Part shown: one piece after another, positions 1 through 5,952 of the stretch
Layout: every line of letters begins with the position of its first letter
Numbering within the stretch: position 1 is the stretch's first letter
Origin: Fidelibacterota bacterium REDSEA-S14_B6
GTDB lineage: Bacteria; Fidelibacterota; Marinisomatia; Marinisomatales; S15-B10
Direction: 5' to 3'
DNA: 7,334 bases
NCBI GenBank assembly: GCA_001626655.1
Contig: LUOC01000154.1
Span: 1 to 7,334 of the forward strand
Position numbers and translations under genes: made by a program
Notes under the pieces: generated by a model
Seen by the model: only the letters and a program-made list of their open reading frames with translations
Database searches by the model: none
Told to the model about the DNA's origin: nothing

Positions 1-697
1 CTACTACGCCAACGGGTCCCCTTTCCCAGACGTGCGCGGCATCAAACCCCCACTTTTCCAGCGCTCCCAGCTCGTCCTCAAGAGGCAGATAACTGTCTTC
101 ATCGGACCACTCCTCAAAGTACTGCCACGCTCTCTGTCCCTCAATTCCGCTTTTCACGAGATGGTTCGCCCAGAAGCGATAGAGCCGGTCGGCTTCACGC
201 TTCTCTTCCGGCATATTGACATCGCCATTAACAAAAACACCGCCGGGGGAGAGGGCATCGAACATCCTTCTGAACAGGTGCGACTTCGCCTTGAGGGTCG
301 GGATATGGTGTAGGGCGAGGGACGCGGCGAAGGCGTCGCACGGGGCGAACGGCTCGTCATAGGAGCGGAGTGAATATCGAGCCCGCTCACCGAAGCGTGA
401 GAGTCGCTCCCGCGCCTGCGCCATCATTTCAGGATCGATGTCGATCAGTTCGACGTCGCAGTCGCACGTTTCGAGGAGTGCTTCCGCGAGAGCGCCGGTC
501 CCGGCGCCGAGGTCCACCACCAGCGCCGGTTCAGTCGATGCGACCGCTTCCGCCACCGCCGACAGCATCTCCTCGTAGCCGGGGATGAATCGCCGTATCG
601 CCTCGTCGTAAGCGTCATTGCCGAGGCGGAGATGCGATCTCACATTGTGAGAGTCCTCGACGATCGTACCTTTCGTTTGGGCTGCCGGTTCGGCCAT
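1..697 (-). CDS. Class I SAM-dependent methyltransferase (C-terminus cut by window edge)
   Basis: The frame is open on the minus strand from an ATG at 697 down to base 1, giving 232 codons with no stop. The protein has the Rossmann-fold layout of small-molecule-type SAM methyltransferases: motif I DLGAGTGAL at about residues 62-70 (SAM binding), an acidic strand-2 end LIDIDP at about 84-89 that would hold the SAM ribose, ALHHI at about 128-132 in the motif IV region, and LSPGGVFVNGD at about 149-159. An N-terminal segment with a YDEAIRRFIPGY helix precedes the fold, as in many FCB-group relatives. The end reached, WERGPVGVV, resembles the last strand of this family, so probably only a few residues are missing. 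The substrate cannot be read from sequence. It starts 14 bp after the GST-like gene on the same strand, with no strong ribosome-binding site, so co-transcription is likely. The fold is secure; the function is generic. Confidence 0.88.
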   Translation of the reverse strand, partial: MAEPAAQTKGTIVEDSHNVRSHLRLGNDAYDEAIRRFIPGYEEMLSAVAEAVASTEPALVVDLGAGTGALAEALLETCDCDVELIDIDPEMMAQARERLSRFGERARYSLRSYDEPFAPCDAFAASLALHHIPTLKAKSHLFRRMFDALSPGGVFVNGDVNMPEEKREADRLYRFWANHLVKSGIEGQRAWQYFEEWSDEDSYLPLEDELGALEKWGFDAAHVWERGPVGVV

Positions 698-711
698 TTG
701 GGGAATAGCCT

Positions 712-1368
712 CTAAGGGGCTGTTTCGGAATAGTTCAATCTGTACGCTTCCTTGAACCCTTTCCGCGCTTTCAGATCGGCGAGGTAACGGACGCAGTTCG
801 GCGGCACCTCTACTGGGGTCGCCAGTGTAAGGTTCAGCGCAAACTGCAGACAGGTGCCCATCAGTATATCGGCGACAGAAAATCGGTCGTCAACGAGGAA
901 CTGCTTACTTCCCTCCAGTTCGTTCTCCACTTTAACGATCTGGGTCTCGAAACCCTCTCGTGCGCAGGTGGCCGCCACCTCTGACTCCCCATAAATCTTC
1001 GCCAGTCTGCCGCCGTGCTTGAACAGTGTGTAGAGGGTGTGAGCATCAAGCTCGGTCATTGCGAACAGACTCCACTGATAGATCTCCGCCCTGTTGATGG
1101 AGTCCACTTCTTCCGCGGAACCGCCGAGACCGTAACGGTCTGCAAGATAGAGACAGATAGCAGCGCTCTCGGTAAGGGGAGTGTCATCGATAGTGATCGC
1201 CGGGACTTTGCTCGACGGATTGATCTTCTTGTACTCGTCGCTAAACGCATATTCGCTGCGGGGACGGACGTCCACGCTATCATACGGCAAGGACAGCTCG
1301 TTCAACACCCAGTGTACTCGCAATGTCCTTGTCGTACCTATTCCGTAGACTACAATGTTTTCATTCAT
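712..1368 (-). CDS. Glutathione S-transferase family protein
   Basis: This is a 218-residue protein, the usual size for a soluble GST. The N-terminal thioredoxin-like domain (about 1-80) starts with VVYGIGTTRTLRV, where the Thr/Ser-rich turn occupies the place of the catalytic Tyr/Ser/Cys. It continues with NPSSKVPAI (cis-proline at about 56) and LTESAAICLYLADRY, whose Glu-Ser (67-68) is the standard glutathione gamma-glutamyl contact. The helical C-terminal domain contains FSVADILM (about 163-170), the conserved N-capping box. The expected role is cytoplasmic glutathione or low-molecular-weight thiol conjugation or peroxide detoxification; the substrate is unknown. The frame stays open to an ATG at 1548, but the extra 60 residues are basic and unlike GST N-termini, so I chose the ATG at 1368, which places the first beta strand at residue 4. 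No clear ribosome-binding site is visible. It is probably the first gene of a two-gene unit with the methyltransferase. Confidence 0.9.
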   Translation of the reverse strand: MNENIVVYGIGTTRTLRVHWVLNELSLPYDSVDVRPRSEYAFSDEYKKINPSSKVPAITIDDTPLTESAAICLYLADRYGLGGSAEEVDSINRAEIYQWSLFAMTELDAHTLYTLFKHGGRLAKIYGESEVAATCAREGFETQIVKVENELEGSKQFLVDDRFSVADILMGTCLQFALNLTLATPVEVPPNCVRYLADLKARKGFKEAYRLNYSETAP

Positions 1369-1655
1369 TTCTGTTTCAACCCCAAACTCCTGATGGCGAA
1401 ACTGAGCGGAGACGAGAGGGCGAACTTGTTTGCTCCGATACGTTTTTGAGTGGTGGGAGGGAGCGGATATTCGCCGAAACTGGGCTATTGTTTTCGTCAT
1501 TGCACCCATTCGATCACCTGAAGTGAATTTTACGTTGGCGGGAAACATGAGCCAAGCCTTTTCTCCGGCATCTGATCAGAATGGCTGTTCAGCCGGAGCG
1601 ATCCGTTTCGTCTCTTCTCTCTCTTTGGCGTAATTTCTATCGCGGTATCAGTGAT
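1369..1655. other. Divergent intergenic region between GST and secreted nuclease
   Basis: This 287-bp region separates two divergently oriented genes and should hold promoters for both. I could not assign convincing -35/-10 boxes, nor a Bacteroidota-type TTTG/TAnnTTTG pair at the right spacing. The open frames crossing it (GST upstream extension, nuclease upstream extension from 1581, short rightward frames) lack recognisable protein features. The one structured element is the palindrome described at 1563-1598. Confidence 0.6.
1563..1598. repeat. Nested inverted repeat upstream of the secreted nuclease
   Basis: Arms CTCCGGC (1563-1569) and GCCGGAG (1592-1598) are perfect inverted copies. Between them lie a perfect 10-bp palindrome TCTGATCAGA (1571-1580) and the small stem GGCTG-TT-CAGCC (1583-1594), which overlaps the right arm. 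It sits 58-93 bp upstream of the chosen nuclease start, so it could be an operator or a 5' leader hairpin. The structure is visible in the sequence; the function is inferred. Confidence 0.4.
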
Positions 1656-3440
1656 ATGGTCTTCCGGTGTAAAGTGTTTCTGTTTCTCTTTTTGGCGAGT
1701 GTGCCGAGCGTCGCTCCCGGCCAAGTTCCCTACAACCAGACCATGGTCTCCTACAACCTGTTGAACTACCGCGGAACCAGCGCCGCCGATAACGGCCGGG
1801 AGGATGACTTTAGACTGGTGATAGCCGAGACCGATCCCGATCTGCTCTTGGTGCAGGAGGTTGAGAACAGTACGGGCTACTCCCATTTTCTCGATGATGT
1901 ACTCAACTACGATGAGGAGAAATACGAAGGGGCCACTTTCACCGATCAGTCCAACACCGATCACGACATTGCCCTCTACTTCAAGAGCGGCGCATATGAA
2001 GTGATCTCCACCGGCGCGGTCAACACCACCTCAAGCTGGGGCCATCGGGACGCGGTGGAGTTTGTGGTGCGGCATCTCGCTTCCGGTCAGGAGCTACGGC
2101 TCTACGGCGTTCATCTCAAGGCGGGCAACAGCAACAGCGACGCCGCCGACCGGCAGTCCGAAGCGTCCAAACTGCGGGCGTACCTGAACGATCTCGACGC
2201 CGGCAGCCACTTCCTCGTCCTCGGCGACTTCAATGTCTACGACGGCGACGAAGCCGGCTTTCAGCGGCTGGTGGAATCACAGGACGACAACGACGGCCGC
2301 CTCTATGATCCCATCGATGAGATCGGCGCGTGGCACAACAATTCTTCCTTCGCTGCCATTCATACGCAGGCGACCCGCGCCTCCTACGGCGGCATGGATG
2401 ACCGGTTCGATTTCATCCTCGCCTCTGAGGCGGTGCTGAACGGCACTTCAGTAAACTACGTGGAAGGCTCTTACACCGCCTTCGGGAACGACGGGACGCG
2501 GTGCTGCAACGAGGCCATCAACAGCGGTACCAACGGTGTCGTTTCGGCGGAGGTGGCCAACGCCCTCCACGATGCGTCAGACCATCTCCCGGTGGTCATG
2601 GAGATCGAGTTCGTCGGCGCCGAACCGAGCGAACATACGATTGTAATCAACGAAATTATGAAGGACCCGTCAGCCGTCAGCGACGCCAGCGGCGAGTGGT
2701 TCGAGCTACATAACGGCGGGGAGTCGTCCGTGGACCTGTGCGGATGGACGGTGAAGGACAACGGCTCTGACGAGATGACCATCACCTGCGACAGCGCCCT
2801 TATGATCGATGCCGGGGGATATGTCGTCTTTGCCTCCAATGGCGACAGCACGTCCAACGGCGGCCTCTCTCCAGACTATGTTTACACCTACGGCGATTTC
2901 CAGCTCGCCAACGCCGATGATGAAATCATTTTGTTAGACGCCACCGGCGGGGAGGTGGACCGCGTGGAATATAACGCCGCCTTTCCCGATCCCACCGGCG
3001 CCTCCATGGCCCTCGTCGACCCTTCCTTGGACAACAGTGAAGGGACGAACTGGACCGTCTCCACACTGGTGTACGGCGCTGGGGATAAGGGGACGCCGGG
3101 CCAGAGCAACAGCGGTATCGCCGTCCGCGGTGAGACGCTCATTCCGACGCAGTTTCAGCTCCATCAGAATTACCCCAACCCGTTCAATGCCGTCACCGTC
3201 ATCCCATTTACAATTGAGCGAAGCGGCACTGTCACTATTGCTGTTTATGACCTCCACGGAAGGAAGGTTGCACAACTGATGACGGGAGATACGCCTGCCC
3301 ACCCTGGCGGCCAGTCAGGGGGGGGAGTACGTGAACACAGCGTCACGTGGGACGCTTCTGCGTTTCCCACCGGACTCCACATCTGCCGGCTCGAAGCAGC
3401 GGGGAAGAGCGTTACGCGAAAGCTCCTTTTGCTGAAATAG
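1656..3440 (+). CDS. Secreted endonuclease/exonuclease/phosphatase-family enzyme with lamin-tail and T9SS-type sorting domains
   Basis: This 594-residue protein is predicted to be a secreted Mg-dependent nuclease or phosphodiesterase. The ATG at 1656 puts a signal peptide first (hydrophobic FLFLFLASVPSVA, cleavage near residue 22); the earlier in-frame ATG at 1581 would bury it. The catalytic domain (about 28-320) has all EEP/DNase I-like signatures: SYNLLNY (Asn34), VQEVE (Glu68), YGVHLK (His153), LGDFN (Asp191, Asn193), DDRFDFIL (about 248-255) and SDHLPV (Asp309-His310). A lamin-tail domain follows (about 327-486), beginning IVINEIMKDP and including GEWFELHN and LCGWTVKD. The last 98 residues (about 497-594) form a FlgD-like/T9SS type A sorting domain, with LHQNYPNPFN, VYDLHGRKV, VTWDAS and LLLK. 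The likely role is degradation of extracellular nucleic acid for nutrient or phosphate gain; the exact substrate is not determinable. A G8 run at 3318-3325 lies inside the sorting domain. Its stop abuts that of the convergent gene. Confidence 0.93.
   Translation: MVFRCKVFLFLFLASVPSVAPGQVPYNQTMVSYNLLNYRGTSAADNGREDDFRLVIAETDPDLLLVQEVENSTGYSHFLDDVLNYDEEKYEGATFTDQSNTDHDIALYFKSGAYEVISTGAVNTTSSWGHRDAVEFVVRHLASGQELRLYGVHLKAGNSNSDAADRQSEASKLRAYLNDLDAGSHFLVLGDFNVYDGDEAGFQRLVESQDDNDGRLYDPIDEIGAWHNNSSFAAIHTQATRASYGGMDDRFDFILASEAVLNGTSVNYVEGSYTAFGNDGTRCCNEAINSGTNGVVSAEVANALHDASDHLPVVMEIEFVGAEPSEHTIVINEIMKDPSAVSDASGEWFELHNGGESSVDLCGWTVKDNGSDEMTITCDSALMIDAGGYVVFASNGDSTSNGGLSPDYVYTYGDFQLANADDEIILLDATGGEVDRVEYNAAFPDPTGASMALVDPSLDNSEGTNWTVSTLVYGAGDKGTPGQSNSGIAVRGETLIPTQFQLHQNYPNPFNAVTVIPFTIERSGTVTIAVYDLHGRKVAQLMTGDTPAHPGGQSGGGVREHSVTWDASAFPTGLHICRLEAAGKSVTRKLLLLK
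3318..3325 (+). repeat. G8 homopolymer inside the sorting-domain coding region
   Basis: Eight consecutive G residues encode most of the Gly-Gly-Gly of the nuclease sorting domain. Gain of one G would reach a TGA within a few codons and remove the end of the domain. Loss of one G would instead read a different tail that ends at a TGA a few bases before the normal stop. The tract is therefore a potential slippage site as well as a likely place for sequencing error. Confidence 0.5.
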
Positions 3441-3445
3441 CTATT
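3436..3445. other. Abutting convergent stop codons within a 10-bp palindrome
   Basis: The nuclease stop TAG (3438-3440) is followed immediately by CTA (3441-3443), the reverse-strand TAG of the NHL gene. The two stops lie in the perfect palindrome AATAGCTATT. There is no intergenic space, and no hairpin plus T-run terminator is seen at the junction, so the transcripts probably overlap at their 3' ends. Confidence 0.7.
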
Positions 3446-4668
3446 CGTCCGGCGTGACGTTTTCGTCCACCGTGTTGGAGAGACGGTAGCGGAGAATGCG
3501 CGAATTGAGGGCGTCGCAGATATAGATGACGCCCCGTTCGTCCACCGCCACGCCACGGGGACTCTCCAGCGCGCCGGGGCGCTCCACCGTGAGAAAGGTG
3601 TCCACTAAGGCCGAGTCCGTGCCGGAGTAGACCCAGATGGCGGTGTCCACCAGCACCTCCTCGATGCCGGCCTTCTTGAAGAAACTTCCGTCCGACCGGA
3701 ACACCTGAATTTCGTCCTCGAAGGTATTGGCGACGTAGACCATCTGCTTCTGGTCCACCGCCACGTCTGCCGGTCGGCTGAAGCGCCACAGGTCCATGAT
3801 GTCATGGGAACCCTGCTGAAATACGGAGGGGTAGGTGGTATAACCGCCGGCCGTCACGGGCCGAATCTTGTGGACGGAGAAGTATTCCCCTGCCTGAGCG
3901 TAGTAGATGTTGCCCGCAAAGTCTACATCGATGCCGGAAGGAGAGTTGACGGTCCCGGCACCGGTGCCGTAGCCCGCCACCGTGTGGCCGAAAACGCCCC
4001 TGTGCGTCCACACCTCTTCACCGGTGGCGAGGCGGATGAGCTGGGATCGCTCAAAGTCGATCCGGACGATCCGGTCGTGGGCCGAGTCGGTGACGTAGAG
4101 GTAGTCGCCGTCCGCTGCCGATATACCGGAATAGAGGGATCGTCCGCTGCTGTAGAAAACATCTTTCACCGACGTCTCACTCACGCCGGCGTCAAAGAAG
4201 AGGTGAGGCGCCGAGAGTGAGTCGATGACCGCCTGATCCTTCGCCCAGAGAGGTGTCCGCAGATCCCATTCGCCGCCGTGGAGCTTTTGCGCCCAGGTGG
4301 CGGTTCCCACAGAGTCGGTCACCGCTTCACCGGACGTGCGGTTGACAAACACAGCGCCGATCATCACCTCCTCAATTCCGTTCTGTCGCCACAACTGGTT
4401 CCACCGGGTGATGGTGCGGGAGCCGTCAATCATCAGCACATTCATTTTCTGGTCTACGTCGCTGTCGATGGGGGCGAACGGCTCGCCGGCGCTGTTCTTC
4501 AGATTTCGGAGATCAGTGAAGTCGTCGAGGAGGGAGCCGTCCTGTTTCAGCACGAAGGTCCTCGTTAATGGTGGCCGGGAGGGGCATTTTTTCCACACAG
4601 GCGACAGCAAGAATTGATACGGCGAGCGTTGCCGATCGAAGGAGCTTTTTGGCTTTCTTCTGTCTCAT
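3441..4668 (-). CDS. NHL-repeat beta-propeller lipoprotein, apparently frameshifted near its N-terminus
   Basis: The body of this protein is a continuous frame from about 4610 (TTG) to the stop at 3441. It contains four clear NHL-type blades: YLYVTDSAHDRIVRID, SPSGIDVDFAGNIYYA, RPADVAVDQKQMVYVANTF and SPRGVAVDERGVIYICDALNSRILRY. The fold is a propeller, usually a binding or scaffold module. That frame has no ATG and no export signal at its start. In the next frame an ATG at 4668, preceded by AAGGGG, encodes MRQKKAKKLLRSATLAVSIL followed by AVAC, a good lipoprotein signal with the lipidated Cys at residue 24. The signal frame reaches a stop soon after 4560, so joining the two needs removal of one base, plausibly in the A6 run (4587-4592) or C4 run (4581-4584) of the coding strand. 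The repaired protein would be 408 residues and would sit on the cell envelope. I favour a sequencing error or a recent mutation. Confidence 0.8.
4581..4592 (-). other. Probable frameshift site in the lipoprotein gene
   Basis: On the coding strand this stretch reads AAAAAATGCCCC. The signal-peptide frame enters it and the propeller frame leaves it, one base out of register (4668 to 3441 is 1228 bases, three times 409 plus one). Deleting one A or one C restores a single reading frame. The site itself is inferred; the frame mismatch is seen directly. Confidence 0.65.
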
Positions 4669-4672
4669 TAGG

Positions 4673-4678
4673 CCCCTT
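4673..4678 (-). promoter_or_regulatory. Candidate ribosome-binding site supporting the 4668 start
   Basis: AAGGGG on the minus strand lies 4 bases before the ATG at 4668. The spacing is a little short, but this is the best purine-rich site near either candidate start. Together with the lipoprotein signal it supports 4668 over the TTG at 4610. Confidence 0.4.
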
Positions 4679-4723
4679 CGGTCGTGATGATCATCTCACT
4701 CAGATTCAATCGCTTTTTCGTAG

Positions 4724-4884
4724 CCCAGCCGTTTACGCCTGGGTAAAGAGATTCAATGAATACCCTCACGCCGTTTCCAAAGGATCCTTCGGACACGGCG
4801 TTACCTCATGCCGTCTGCGCTGTAAGGGCGTGAACGCCCTCGGGAAAGAGTGGCCGTCTTTCGCCCCCGCCCTGAAGGACGGGG
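4724..4884. repeat. Block of consecutive hairpins, possible mobile-element end remnant
   Basis: Four inverted repeats follow one another: CCCAG/CTGGG (4724-4743); a 34-nt near-perfect hairpin (4768-4801, one mismatch and one G-T pair); AGGGCG-TGAA-CGCCCT (4825-4840); and CCCCG...CGGGG with an inner CC-TGAA-GG (4865-4884). The last two share a TGAA apex. GC-rich subterminal hairpins of the last type are typical of IS200/IS605-family ends and of small non-autonomous elements, but no transposase gene is present and element boundaries cannot be set. Alternatives are a structured RNA or an unusual 3' end for the PorV-like transcript. Confidence 0.45.
4768..4801. repeat. 34-nt near-perfect palindrome
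   Basis: The outer arms ACGCCGT (4768-4774) and ACGGCGT (4795-4801) pair perfectly, and pairing continues inward through TCC(A/G)AAGG to a central GGATCC with one mismatch and one G-T pair. It is the strongest palindrome I noticed in the window and forms the core of the hairpin block. Confidence 0.7.
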
Positions 4885-4941
4885 CTATGGAAGATTGACC
4901 GAGTATTTTGCGGATGTTAATGATCTGCATTTATCTTCTCA

Positions 4942-5952
4942 TCAAAACTCCACCGCGAGGCTGAGGCGCGTCGGATCGGAAAGGTGAATCATGTTGGTGT
5001 AGGCAAAATCTATCCGCAGCTTGGCTGGGCCCACTGGAACATAAAAGCCGGCGCCCACAGAAAAATCTTCTTCCTCCACATTGAGTTTGTATCCCCCCCG
5101 GAGCGCAAGCGTATTGAGGAAAAGGTATTCCACGCCAGCGACGATGTTTTCCGCATTGTCCACAGGGTGGTTGAGCTGGAGGGAGACGGTGAGGGACTGC
5201 CTCTGAGATTCGATCACCTCCATGGCGCTCCCCACGCGGAAAACGGTGGGCGGCGAGAACAGCTCAAATTCAGAATCTATGATCACTTCGTCGCCTGTTT
5301 CCCGATCGAGGATGAACCGCTCGTAGCTCCCTTCCGGCCTCGCCTGGGGACCGAAATTTGAGAGGACTGCGGAGAACCGAAGCGTCCGGAAGCCTGTCCA
5401 GTAAAAGGTGCCCATATCGAGGAGCATGGAGCGCATCCGGTGGCCGGCGAGGTTTTCCTCAACATGCTTCAGCGTCACGCCGAAGCTGAAACGGTCGGAC
5501 ATCCTTACGCTGTAGCTGAGGCCGACGAACCGATCCTGAAAGATGAAGTAGTTCCCCGTGCCGTGGGGCATGTATTCGGTCGTCTCCTGCATGGGCGCCA
5601 TGTGGAGAATCCCAGCTGATATACCCAGGTAATGGCTTCCCGCCAATTGACGCGACATACCCAGAAAATCGTAGGTGATGTCGGCAGGCCACTGGACGCG
5701 GGAACTGGAGACCTGCGTTCCGGACAGTTGACCGATGGCGGCTGGATTATAGGCGATGGAGGAGGCGTCCTGGTTCAGCGCCACCACTGCTTCGGCCATC
5801 CCCGCCGCACGGGCGCTGGCGCCAATCTTCAGGAAAGAGAAGACCGATGTTCCGACACGTTGACCGCCTAAGATGGGGAAGAAATTCTGCTGACCAAAAA
5901 GGGTCAGCGGGAAGAGCGTAAGAATGATGATTCTTCTGAGAGCCATCTTCAT
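4942..5952 (-). CDS. PorV/PorQ-family outer-membrane beta-barrel protein
   Basis: This 336-residue protein starts with an export signal (MKMALRRIIILTLFPLTLFG, then QQ). The mature start, GTSVFSFLKIGASARAAGMAEAVVALNQDASSIAYNPA split across residues about 32-72, is the conserved opening of the PorV/PorQ (UPF0164) family, which is related to FadL-type barrels. The rest alternates strands typical of an outer-membrane barrel, such as HYLGISAGILHM, FSFGVTLKHVEE and LALRGGYKLN, and ends in LSLAVEF with a C-terminal Phe, as outer-membrane proteins usually do. In Bacteroidota, PorV binds C-terminal sorting domains of type IX secretion cargo; in related phyla the role of this family is not established. 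The ATG at 5952 overlaps the receptor stop codon (ATGA), so translation is probably coupled. The length is normal. Family assignment is firm; participation in secretion is inferred. Confidence 0.9.
   Translation of the reverse strand: MKMALRRIIILTLFPLTLFGQQNFFPILGGQRVGTSVFSFLKIGASARAAGMAEAVVALNQDASSIAYNPAAIGQLSGTQVSSSRVQWPADITYDFLGMSRQLAGSHYLGISAGILHMAPMQETTEYMPHGTGNYFIFQDRFVGLSYSVRMSDRFSFGVTLKHVEENLAGHRMRSMLLDMGTFYWTGFRTLRFSAVLSNFGPQARPEGSYERFILDRETGDEVIIDSEFELFSPPTVFRVGSAMEVIESQRQSLTVSLQLNHPVDNAENIVAGVEYLFLNTLALRGGYKLNVEEEDFSVGAGFYVPVGPAKLRIDFAYTNMIHLSDPTRLSLAVEF

Larger units (their letters stand above)
4669..4941. other. Structured intergenic region between PorV-like gene and lipoprotein
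   Basis: This 273-bp gap lies between two leftward genes. Its right part (about 4724-4884) is dense in hairpins, annotated separately. Its left part (4669-4723) is the leader of the lipoprotein and includes the perfect palindrome GATGATCATC (4686-4695), flanked by GTGA (4684-4687) and TCAC (4696-4699), a possible but unproven operator. I see no convincing promoter boxes. No intrinsic terminator (stem followed by a T-run on the minus strand) is evident after the PorV-like stop. Confidence 0.55.

Noticed and set aside
1015..1449. Rightward 144-codon frame opposite the GST gene, and similar long frames opposite the methyltransferase, nuclease, NHL, PorV-like and receptor genes
   Set aside because: These are antisense shadows of strongly supported genes in GC-rich DNA, with no domain, signal or sensible start context of their own.
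1369..1548. N-terminal extension of the GST-like protein to the ATG at 1548
   Set aside because: The added 60 residues are unlike any GST start, and the ATG at 1368 gives the canonical position of the first beta strand and a normal length.
1581..1655. Upstream start of the secreted nuclease at 1581
   Set aside because: It would put 25 residues ahead of a clear signal peptide and overlap the structured inverted repeat; the ATG at 1656 gives a standard signal-peptide start.
4686..4695. Shared TGATCA core in the palindromes at 1571-1580 and 4686-4695 as a common operator
   Set aside because: The flanks differ, and a 6-bp palindrome is expected about twice by chance in a window this size; another copy lies inside the PorV-like coding region.
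4865..4884. Hairpin as an intrinsic terminator for the receptor-PorV transcript
   Set aside because: The stem is GC-rich and in a suitable place downstream of the PorV-like stop, but on the minus strand it is followed by GCGAAAG rather than a T-run.
4614..4898. Rightward 94-codon open frame across the gap and the lipoprotein signal peptide
   Set aside because: It overlaps the convincing lipoprotein signal on the other strand and runs straight through the hairpin block; its residues reflect the palindromes, and no protein family is recognisable. I considered whether it was the tail of a transposase, but saw no zinc-finger cysteines or catalytic motif.
5093..5099. C7 run (G7 on the coding strand) in the PorV-like gene as a slippage site
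   Set aside because: It encodes the Arg-Gly-Gly of LALRGGYKLN, a motif expected for this family in the correct frame, so there is no sign of disruption and the run is shorter than usual contingency tracts.
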